A stretch of 64,000 nucleotides of DNA from Tillus elongatus (lineage: Eukaryota > Arthropoda > Insecta > Coleoptera > Cleridae). The DNA lies in contig OZ023269.1 of NCBI GenBank assembly GCA_964006375.1, positions 9,417,926 through 9,481,925 on the forward strand, in the 5' to 3' direction. Numbering within the stretch: position 1 is the first letter of the stretch; every line of letters starts with the position of its first letter. The translations under genes and the position numbers were made by a program. Below the pieces are notes generated by a model that worked only from the letters and a program-made list of their open reading frames with translations, was not told the DNA's origin and searched no databases. This document shows positions 47,901 to 59,900 of the stretch, in pieces.

Positions 47901-50829
47901 ACCAGGGGATCCATTAAGTCCTGGGTCAGAAACGAACATAAGGTGTACTGGATAGACTGCCAAGGCTCAAACGTGAGAAGTCAGTAATTGAGAAACCCAG
48001 TTCAAAGAGAGCCATGGAGCTGCTAAATCTTAGCAGAGGACAGCTCAGGAACATAACAGGACTCTTGGCGGGACACATGACTGTTAAAAAACAACTACAT
48101 AAAATGGGGCGGTTCGAGGGGGGGGGGGGGACCTGGCATGCAGACTCTGCGGCGAGGGGGAGGAATCAGCCCAGCACATCTTGTACGAGTGTAAAGCCTA
48201 GACCGGAGACAGAGCAATATGAAACTTCACCGTACCAATTGCTGTGCAGACTAGTTCAAGGCACAGTGATTTTGGAATGGGTAGAGTAGAAAAGACACAA
48301 AGGACATTCACAATAAACCAAAGGCTGTTGTGCTATCGCGGCGGCAAAGACGCGGACGTGCCCTAAGGGAAGAAAAAAAAACGACTAGTTTCTGAAAATC
48401 CATCACTCCAGCCTCCGAATACACGTCTCACTGGGGTAAGTAATATTTCTGCCATATATAATTTTAATATCCACCTCCGAGTTGTTTCTAATTTTCTTAA
48501 GTATTTTCCTGATGCGCCTCCCAACGCCAATATGCCGTATAAAAGCTGCGACTGAATTAGAGTAATAGTTTTAAGGAAAGTTACTTCCAGAAATTGCTTC
48601 AATTTCAAACCTCGAAAGGAATCTCCTCAGTTTCTGGACAATGTGGTTTGTCTGCTTGTCTCATCTCAGATGACAGTCAATATTGAAGCCAAGATATTGG
48701 ATACTTTTTGTTTCGCCTATTTCATTAAAACCTACTGATAAGTTTCTAAGCCTTGGCATAGGAACGGAATGGAATGTACTTAGTTTTGTCCCAGTTTATG
48801 GGCAGTAGGTTTTGGTTAAACCATGTTTAGTATTATTTTAGAAGTATTTTTTTGTTTATATTGTTACATATTCTTCTTTTTGTTTGGTGCCCTATTAATG
48901 GGATTACCCTGTTGGGCATGTATTCAATAAATAAATAAATGTTTTTAATATTTCCAAATCTATTTCTGCTTATTGCTGTTTCAGATATAATGAATGCGGA
49001 GCGGTGTACAAAATAGCCATATCGTCAGCATAACTAACGATCTCTCCTTCTGATGGAGAGCCAAGCATGTCATTTATGTATATGTTAAATAATATAGGGC
49101 CTAATACTGTGCCCTGCGGAACTTCACACTCCATCTGTTCATAGCAGTTAAAGCTATTTCCTATTTCCGAGATTGTTTCCGGTCGGTTATGTAGCTCTTC
49201 AGTAAATCAAATATTTTCTCTCGAAGTCTACGCCTATGAAGTTTAATTTTAGGTGAGATACCGTACTGACTGCCCTCGCAACGTCCAGAAACACATCTAA
49301 TGTTGACCAGCTCTTATCTAGACTGTCATAAACTTTTGAAATAAGAAATTCCATAGTATCCTTAGTAGATCGTCCTTTGCAGAAACCAAACTGGGGTTCG
49401 GATAATTTATATTTTGTAATAAGATATAATTCTCAATTTTAAGACCTTTTCGAATACTTTTGCTATATTTGAAAAAGATGTTAGCGGTCTATAATTGGTA
49501 GAAATATTTTTAATTGGGTTTTCAACTAATCATTTTACTTACCTGTCTCGAATATGATAAACCTTAAAATTGTAACAACCTTGTAAAAATATTACAATTG
49601 AAGTTACGAAGAAAGTAAACCTTTTAATTTGTTAACAAGCTAATTTATAAAATGTAATGTAATAACTGATTTATGTAATCAAATTATTAAAAAATAATTA
49701 AACTGGTACCTTTTTACCAGTAAGCATTCCGAGATGTAAATTGGATACTTTGTTATGAAAACTTGAAATTAATTTTATACTTCATTATCTTTCAAAAATA
49801 CTGTTAATATCAAAAAAGCTTCACCTTGTCTTTATCCATAAAAAATAAATGTTGGAGAATATGTACCTCTTCTTCACCATAGACGATAAAAATAGTAGAG
49901 TGAATCACCTATAACAAATAATTAGTTGAGTATAAAGGAAGGTAGGTAATTAAAAGGGCCTGATATAGCCTGAAATTGCTGGATAATGATTTGTGTTCTT
50001 CTGGTCGATAACCTATTGTAATCCATTTCACTCCCTCTCACAAAAAGGAGCAGATTACAAGAACTTTTCTACATTCTACTTGTGAACTGTTAATAATTGT
50101 TAGTAATTATTTTTGCCTACATATTATATTAAGCATGCTGAAAAGTTAGTTTTATACACAAATTATATCTAATTAACACCTTTAGAGCTTTATCATAATA
50201 TTATCAGAATGTTAAGGACTGACAATTATAAATAGTAAGTGGTAGAGTTTAAATTTCCAAAAGTACAAATGGAATTAAATTCTTAGCTTGTATAGAAGCA
50301 ATTTAAAAAGTTTCAAATGTAGCCAAGTGCTTCAAAAAACTAAACCAAATATTTAAAATCTCGGGACGCAGCAAGTGCATTATGGTAGTGAATTTTTATT
50401 AAATGCTTCAAATTTGAATAACTCAATTTTTTATAAACTTAGGAGAGTTTAATTTTGGTATGTAGTAAGGTCTTTCCTAAGGCAAGATATCCACCAAATT
50501 TCATTAAAATAACTTTGTAATTTTCAGAGGAAATTTTTTTTCAAAATAAAATTTTAAATCTGAATAACTTAATTTTCTATAAACTTAGAAAGTTGAATTT
50601 TGGTAGGTAGTAAGATCTCTCCCAAGGCAACATATATAGTAAATTTCATTCAAACCGCTTTGTTACTTTCGGAGAAAAAAAAATGTTCGAAAGAAAACTC
50701 AAAATTTTCCCGGGAAACCCCGTCCGATTTTTCTGGCTAACGAACTCATCCAAGCCATTAATAAAAGAAAGGCACTTGCCAAGTTTCATCGAAATCGGTT
50801 AATTATTTTTTGAGTTATCAGACGGATAC

Positions 50830-50912
<83 letters not shown>

Positions 50913-53900
50913 AACATATAAAAATTGAAACTGACCCCGGATATGGGTTCTAGGGGTCCTAGTTCGCGCTCATTTGAAAAAAAATTTGCAAAGTCTCACC
51001 ATCGATACCTCTCTATTAGTGATTTTTTTAAAATAAAAATTCACTAATAACAGATTAATGTAAGATTTACACTATATTATTTATTATTACATGACAGCAG
51101 TTTCGCCACAATGTGGCTTCTTCATATTAAAAACTGAAACGAACAAGTGAGGCGGAAGTATAATAATAATAACTTCGAAAAGAAATTGGACAACTGATGC
51201 ATGGGGGAGTACAGACAAGAAAATTGGAGAAAGAGTAGAGGAAATAATAGGCCGAGTTCGACAACACTCAGCACAAGACCCAGTCAACCACATTGCGCAA
51301 AAATGTTTGGACATCTTAAAATAGAAGCTTTCTGTATATGCAGAACGGTTGAGGAGATATAAAGCGAGCAACAATAGGAAGTGCGACAATATAATGTTTG
51401 AACGCTCTGATTTTCTACAGTCACCTTAATTCAGCTAGAAATGCAGCCACTGATACTTTTCCAAATAAGGAACAAATTGAAGCGTTCTGGCAAAGTCAAC
51501 TAGCCACAACAGCCTCCTGCAATATTGGCGCCAGCTGGGTCAACGAAGAACACAGAGCTTGTCAGCGTTATGAACAGATGCATCATGAGCCGTTTACCAC
51601 AGATGAAGTCTCTGGGGTTATTAAAGACCTTCATAATTGGAAGGCACCCGGGACTGATGGCGTCCAAAACTTTTGGCTGAAGAAATTTGGGTGTACACAT
51701 CATCTATTGGAGGTGTTAATAAATGATGTTATACTCAACCCAAAGAAGATGCCATTGCTTTTCACACAAGGAGACACGTATCTTCTGCCAAAGGACCAGC
51801 ATTGTTCTGCAGACCCTGGTAGACACCGACCAATAACTTGTCTTCCGACCCTATATAAGTTGATCACATCCTGCCTCGAGAAACACATATATGCACACTC
51901 TGTACAAAACAACATAACTGCGAGGCAGCAAAAAGGGTGTGCCAAAGGATCTATGGGGTGCACAGAACAGCTAATAATTGATTCGGTTGTGTGCAATCAA
52001 GCTTACAATGGACGAAGAAATCTCTTTGCTGATTGCGTGGATTACAAAAGGCATTTGATTCAGTTCCACACGAATGGCATATAAATGTGCTGAAGATCTA
52101 TAAGATTGATACTTACATCCTGAGGTTCCTTGAACACACAATGTCTACCTGGAGAACAAAGATTCAGTTATGGATACAAACGGGTGACAACATTGTAACC
52201 AGCACAATATCAATTAGAAAAGGTATATTACAAGACGACTCCCAAGCCCATTGTGGTTCTGTCTCGCATTGAATCCACTATCAAACCGCCTCAACTCCAC
52301 CAGATATGGGTTCAGTATCAAAAGCAATGGCAGGGAGCAAATGAGGCTAAATCATCTGCTGTATATGGATGATCTTAAGCTGATGGCCTCCACAAAGAAC
52401 CACACGAACCCGTCCTCCCAAGGAAAAAGGTTATGTGGTCAGTTTTCACAGATCACCTTAAAAACACCCTTGGCAATATTCCGGTTATCCGCAGCATCTC
52501 CGAACTCAAAGGTACAGTGGATAATCTACAGTCCAAAATTCAATGCTCTATCGAAAATGCATCAAGGACGTACCCCGCCCAGAGCAATCTGCCACCATTT
52601 CCGTCCAGTATCAGATCAAAATAAAAATATTTGCAAAATGTTTGTTTGTAGTAAAAGCTACCAACTTAGAAGAAATTGACCACAAATTTCTTGAGTCCGG
52701 CCACACATATATGGAATGTGACAGGGATTTTGCAATGATTGAAAAGTGCAAAAAAAAAGAACCCCCAAGTTTTTATTCCTCAACATTGGAGAGAAGTGAT
52801 CGCTGGTTCATGCAAGAAATTCACAGTGCATAATATGACGAAACAAATGTTTTACTCCTTTGAAAAGTTAAATGCCCTGGTGCAAGATCCTAAAAAGGAT
52901 ACATAAGGAAAGGCTATTCAATTTAGAGAAATCACCCAATTTAGATAGAGAAAAGAACCATTTTCCTTTCAGTTTAAATCAGTCTTGGGTGACTTTTATC
53001 AGTTCGTGCAATGTATATGTGGATCACGTTTCACTGGACGCCCATCTTATTTAGTTAACAAAATATTCACCCAGCTTCGTACAATTCCAGTGTCAACTAA
53101 ACTGGAAAAATGGAAAAAGCTACAGACCCTCTGAGACCACGCACCTCCAGTATTCCATTCATTTTACGTGGACATGAACCATGAAGATCCCAAAAGTAAA
53201 AAAGAAAAAAACCATCAACGTAAGCTGGACCTAGTACAGCTCCAGCTCTAGAAGACCAAGATCATGAAGAATCCGACAAGGAAATCTATGTCGAGGACGA
53301 TGAAATAACTTCCGATTATGAACCTTGATTGCTGTTATATTTTATTACCTTTTCCCTATTTTTTCATATTATTGCACAGCATGTTATTATGTCATATTGG
53401 CAATTAATATTTCTTTGGTGTTTTAATGTGTTTTAATAAAATTATAACAGTATTTTATTTATTCATTTAAATGATATAATTTATTGTGTTTGCGCAAAAA
53501 GGTATAACTGAATGAAATTCAGGTTTTTTTTATATACTTAAATGTACATTTTTATGATAGATGACATTAAAACATAGTGGTGTTTTTGCAGAATTTTGAA
53601 AAAGCAATAAACTTTGAAAGCAAATATCTCAAAAGTAAGTGGGGTGTACTTGTACCCTTTTTGTTCTAACCCCTTCAATTATACTCTCGTTTAGCTGCTT
53701 AAATTCATTTATTCCTAACCATTTACTAATGTTTGTTTAATGTTTCAATGTCATTTATATATAAAACACAAATAAAAGGGAACCAACCGCACTGCCTTGA
53801 GGAATACCTTATGGATTTTTTTTAAATTTTTGATACTGCTGTTTTAGTTATTTGGGGTAGACAGAAGAGCTTTGAACCGGACTCACAGTTTCATATCGTG

Positions 53901-56900
53901 TAGTACAGTATGTGAGAATAAATGGTTTTGTATTTGAAAGCAATCAGTGTTCCTTCGGGAACACCACAAGACTCACATTGTGTACCTATATTATTTAATT
54001 TCTTTGTAAACGATGTATATCAAATGATTCATTATTCAGAATAACTTATGTTTACTGATAATATAAATGTGCTCGGACTTGTCTCCGATTTTGGCGACTG
54101 TGCTCTGTTGCAGTCTGAACTAGACAGTTTTTGCTGTTGGTCCAAGATCAATGCTCTTGACTTCAATTTTGAAAAATACTCTTGTATCACATCACAGGAT
54201 CTCAATCTCCTGTTGCTCTTATAGTTGTTTCTGTCATTCAGTACTCAAGTGAGTTGTGAAAGTTAGAGACCTTAAAATGATCTTAAGACAGCAAATTAAC
54301 TTTGAAGGACCATATGGAAAAGTTATCTACTGGAGGTTACAGAAACCTGGATTTAATTATTACAAATAGCAAAGATCTTGTTAGTATTATATCACTTCAC
54401 TTATGTTTCGTTACATGGAGTCTTGAATTTTCCTCAGCTGTGTTAGTATCCTCTTTACAGATATGACATTTGACACATTAGAGAGAAGGCAGAGGAGATT
54501 TCTCAGGTACTGTGCATAGACTGGGGTATTTGTGGAGGGAACTAGATTATGACAACATTTCACGTCTACGATCCCTCGAAGGATCATATAAATTGTGAAG
54601 AGTTTTTGTAAGAGTTTTCATTAAATTCTGGGCCTAGAATGAATAGAAATAGACCATTATTTTGTGTTCAGACCCAATCGATAAATTATGCTCGTCATAG
54701 TCCTGCCTCGTTTGTCAAAAGAATACAACATGTGTACTTTGGATATTTTCTGTGCTCCTCTCAGTTCGTTCAAAAAAAGCTATCAAGTCAAAGTAATCAC
54801 GTGAAATTTATTTTATCTGTATGCTTGCGTTTTGCAAAATATTTATTTTTTTGTTTCGTGTATACTTTTGTGGTTGTCAACAACCCAACTGCTGGTTTTC
54901 TCTGCTCTTTTAGGATTGTATATTTAGTTAGTTACATACTTGTATTTCAATTCTGTATTAGATTTCTGTTAATAAATAAACAGATTAATAGTCAATTACT
55001 TGATGAAATTTAAAAAGTTTTTAAATTTCCATAAATTTTGAAGCAAATGTTTTTGTTATTGATTCATCTTAGGTATTCTAAGCTGTTCCTAAACAAACTT
55101 TTAAATTAAAAACTCTCCTTTAGACCATATTTTCCACTGACAACATTATAATATACAATCCTTAAGGTTCTGATAATATAAACACACAAACTAACTACAT
55201 CCACCAAACAGAAACTGAAGGTTGTAAAGAAATAGCACAAAAGCTCAAGCCAATGTAACCTACTGCATGCTGACCACTTGATAAGACCCCATTAGTCAAT
55301 ATGCACTTAGAACTTACCCTACTTAACCTGGAAACAGCAAGTGATACGCATCCTTTATATTCTTCAGGGTTTTTCTTGACAAGGGCATCAATCAAACTAG
55401 TTGCTGCAGTTACAACACCCATATGCTGGTCGTTTAGTAAATGGATTATGCGTGAAGTCCATTCACCACCAGGAATAATTTCTTGTGATGTCCTAAATAA
55501 CCTTAATAAGCATAGAGCGGCACTCTGCTTAACAACATCCATTGTATCTCTGTGGAATATTCACAAAAATTAAAAACATAAATTTATAATTTAAATACAT
55601 ATACATGAACAGGTATATAAACACAATTACTAATGTAAACAAAATTAAACAAATGAAAGCTGCTAACGCTTGAGACGCCAGCCGACGGCAGAGTTAACCA
55701 AGAGAAGAAGGGGTACCTCAGGTAGAAGAGACCTCTAATATGAGAGTCGGAGAGTATTGATTTTTCTAGTAAGCATTCAACGATCGGAATCCAAAAGAGG
55801 AACACGCCTAGGTGTAGAACAGTTATATCATAGTATTAAGTACATCATTTGTAAATTATTAGTTCAATATATTATACCAAACAACAATAAATACAGTCCA
55901 CTAATTTCAACGAACCAGCAAGATATTCAAGCGGACATCATTGGTCCGCAACAAAAGCCTAAAAACTAAAATAACAAAAAGCAAAAGAGAAGTGACCTAA
56001 GTATTAGATAGAGAATCTCTGAAGCTTAGAATAAAGCAGTGTAAATTAGAAGTTATGAATATGTCTGCTGGAGGGTCTTTAAAAAGATGACACATAAAAT
56101 AAACAGAGATTTGATTAAGATGTTCGTTCTTGGAACAGGAAGATGTAACGATTACATTTCGTTACTGCTTTAATTATTCAAAATAAACCCGTAAGAGACT
56201 TAATAGCCGACAATCCAATATCTGTAAGACAATTCATGTTTTAATTTCAAAATTATCTTGATGAAAGGTCGCTAAATCTTCAAGTACCGTAAACCCCTTT
56301 ACTGCATTTCTAATTTGTACGCTAAAATTCAATATATGTTTGTCATGGAAAACTACCTCGCATTATTACTGAACAAATATTTCCAGGAACGAAATAAGCT
56401 TTTAAAATATACGTTAGGAATATTCGAGAACAAAATATTGCTTATCTGTAATTTTCCGGTGATGTCACCCCAGAAAGACGGTTGGAAACGTTGCAGAGAA
56501 TTGCCGGCAAAACCTTCAACTGTGGACACGGGAGGTGAGACGTCGTGACTTTACCACTGATTGGAGGTCTCGTTTTATCTCATTCGAAGAATGAAGGCTA
56601 GAGAGAGCTCGCGCACAGCCAGCAACAGTCACGGTAAGAATTTTTGCGTGCAGTGAGTAGGAGTTGCAGAACCCGACACATTAGCGAGGAGTCTCTGCTG
56701 AGCGTTCATAGAGTGAACACCCGTCAGTTTCGATGGCTATTAAATTATCTTAAAACGGGGTTGTAATGTTCTTTCTGTTATCTGTACTACCTAATAATTA
56801 TTGTCAGTGATTGTACGGAGTAATTCAAGTGATTTTCGAGTTTAATTAAACATCATATTCAGCATAAAAACGCGAGCTAACTCGTGGCTCTTTGTTCTGA

Positions 56901-59900
56901 ACTGTTGATTTCTTGCCGTAATCCGCAATAATTCCTGACAGATTAGCAAAGAAGCTTTGACTGTAGGAGGTACGGAACGGTTCCATCCTCAGCTTTCATC
57001 CAAACTTTAATTAGAAGCATTGCATAAATGCTTTGATCCGAAGTACAGGAGGTAACACATGCTACTAGTGTCCCAATTACACAATGAATTTCGCTACTAG
57101 TGTCCCAGTTACATCATTTTTTCATTGTTATAATTTTCTTACTAAATCTTAAGATGAGTTTTAATTCCAATCTTTTTTTCTTTAAAGTCGGTAAATTTAC
57201 GCTACTATGGGCAATCACCGACGCCAGGGAGCAGTTTCACCTCACTATCCTGGAGATTTTGCTGAACCCCTGCCTATCTGTAAGGAGGGCCCAAGATCGC
57301 ATGGACACGGGAGCGATTTCTTTACGCCCCCTTCGAAGAGCGAAACGCGCAGACATTCAACTTGCTCAAATACAATGCCACAACCTCGGTTGATGTTAAT
57401 TGTACAGTATGTACTGAAAAAACGATAGAGAACCCTGGGATCGAATCCAGTACCCTTCGGTTCAGAGGCACATGTTCTTACCACTGAACTGCCGAGGCTC
57501 TAATTCCAATTTTATAGACATATTGTAGCTAATTCACTTTTAAAGTATCCAAATACGTTTTTTGTAACTTTGAATCTAGTAGTAGTAGTAGCAGCAGTGG
57601 TGAGGAGGCTAACGCCAGGCAAGTAGGACACAATGGGCCTTTTTGCCAACCCCAGCAACACAGCAACCGTGCTCTACTCTTCCTCGGTTCTGTCACCAGA
57701 CCGCCTCGACCTCGAAATGAAGGCAATGGCGGTCTTCCATTGGAAAGAGCTTACCTGGTTCCTCTACAGAGTCATCAAACCGAACAATTCTATTCGAAGA
57801 CTCTCAAAAGCCTTGCATTCACACAGGTAGTGGTAAGACGTCTCTTCATTCTCGCCACATTCCTAGCAAATGGGATCCCTCTCGATATATATCAATGTGA
57901 GATGTCTTCTAAAAGCACAGTGGCCTGTCACCACCCCAATTATGCGGCGAAGCGCAGGTTAACTCCTGCCGAAAAGCCAGACAGTCTTGTCTCTGTCCGG
58001 CCCCTCCACGAAGTCCCTCGCCTGCATACAACCACCAACCGACCCCCAGTGCTTCCCCATGGCCTCCTCAGTCCACCTGTCTAGGGCGACGGAAACCACC
58101 TTCCTACTTATGCCTATCGCAGGCTCCGTGCCACAGAACGGCGTCGGGAACCAAACCTTGCGAGATCATTCGCCACCTCATTCCTTGCTACACCACAGTG
58201 TCCCGGAACCCACACAAGTTGGACCTCGTTGTCCTGACTAGTCCTGTAGGGGCGTCAGTGCACTCCTGAACCAGTGTTGACCTAATTCTTGCCGCGCAGA
58301 CTGCCCGGAGGACCTCCTGGCTCTCCGAGCAAAAGTATACACATTTCTCAGTACTCATCCTCACATCCTGTCGATTGGCTACAGACAGGATAGCGTACAC
58401 CTCTGTTTCGAATGCCGTGGTATATGCGCCCAGAGCATAACTCTCGCGCACCCCCAGGCTGTCGATGTATATTCCAGCCCCGGAGGATTGCTGCTCCTCC
58501 AGCGGCGATCCGTCGGTAAAACACACCAGGCCTGCGGGCTGGAATGCAACCTCATGTTCCCTCCACTGATCCCTACTGGGGATTCTGAGGGTATATGGCC
58601 TAGTCAACCTAATATTATCCTCTGCATTCCATACCTTGTTGGTTCCTTATTACTCGTTCTATTTGCGACCCCCATGATAGTTTGGGGTCCAAGACCACCC
58701 CTAGATATTTAACCTCCCGCACTAAAGCTAAAGGTTTTCCAAACATCACCGGCGCCCTGAACCCCTCCAGATTCGTCTTCTTGGTGAATAGGATCATCTC
58801 TGTATTTGCTGGGTTTACGGAGAGTCCCAGCTCACCACACCACCTTTCAATTATGCTACATATTGCATGCACGTTAGGACTATACAGACTAGCCTGCAAT
58901 GGTAGACTGAAGATCAACCCAGATTTTAGGGGCCACTGCAAAATTCAGGAGATCATGAAGGAGCCCATGCTTGAAATGCGGTCAGACCTCGACAGCCGGC
59001 GAATCTAAAGGGAAAACAATTTTACAGTGGAAATCCCCGACCGGGACGCATGGCGGGAGGAGACGCCGGGTTTACCACGGGACGCGCTCGCCTGGTTCAC
59101 GGACGGATCCGGCGGGGAGCGTGGGATGGGGACAGGTGTTTGTTCAGAATAACCGAGGGTAAGTCATAGTATTTCCTCGGAGCCCATGCAATGGTCTTTC
59201 AGGCCGAAATGTACGCCATCCTGCACTGTGTGCGGGAGAACAAGAGAAGGGGCTACACCAACAAGCGGATCCTCATAGCCACAGACAGCCAGGCAATCCT
59301 TAAGTAGCCCACAGGTAAATTCCAGGCTGGTAAGTGAGTACCGAGATGAGACGAGGAATCTGGCTGGGCAGAATGAGGTCACTCTCATCTGGGTGCCATG
59401 TCACTCGGGGGTCAAAGGCAATGAAGAAGCTGACAGTCTTGCGAAGGGTCAGCAGAACCATTTATGGGACCAGAAACGAACACAAGGTGTACTGGGCACA
59501 CTATCCAGGGCTCAGACATGGGAAGTCAGTAATTGACGAACCCAGTTCAAAGAGAGCTGTGGAGCTGCTAAATCTTAGCAGAGGACAGCTCAGGGACATA
59601 ACAGGACTCTTGACGGGACACATGGCCATCAAGAAGCACCTGCATAAAATGGGGCAGTTCGAGGGGTACCTCACATGCAGACTCTGCGGCGAGGGGAAGG
59701 AACCAGCCCAGCACATCTTGTGTGAGTGTAAAGCTCTGGACCGCAAAAGACAACTGATCTACGGTCAGTCTGGACTGGAAACATAGCGATATAAAACTTC
59801 ACCCTACCAATCAATGTGCAGACTAGTTCAAGGGACAGTGATTTTGGAATGGGTGGAGTAGAAAAAACTAAGGGCATGCACAATAAGCCAAAGGCTGTAG

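Noticed and set aside
54639..55013. 124-codon plus ORF
   Set aside because: AT-rich composition, no motif, inside an intron on the opposite strand to the host gene.
57427..57500. Functional tRNA gene
   Set aside because: A- and B-box-like motifs are present but acceptor and anticodon stems do not pair properly, and the unit is the head of a SINE with target duplication and A-rich tail.
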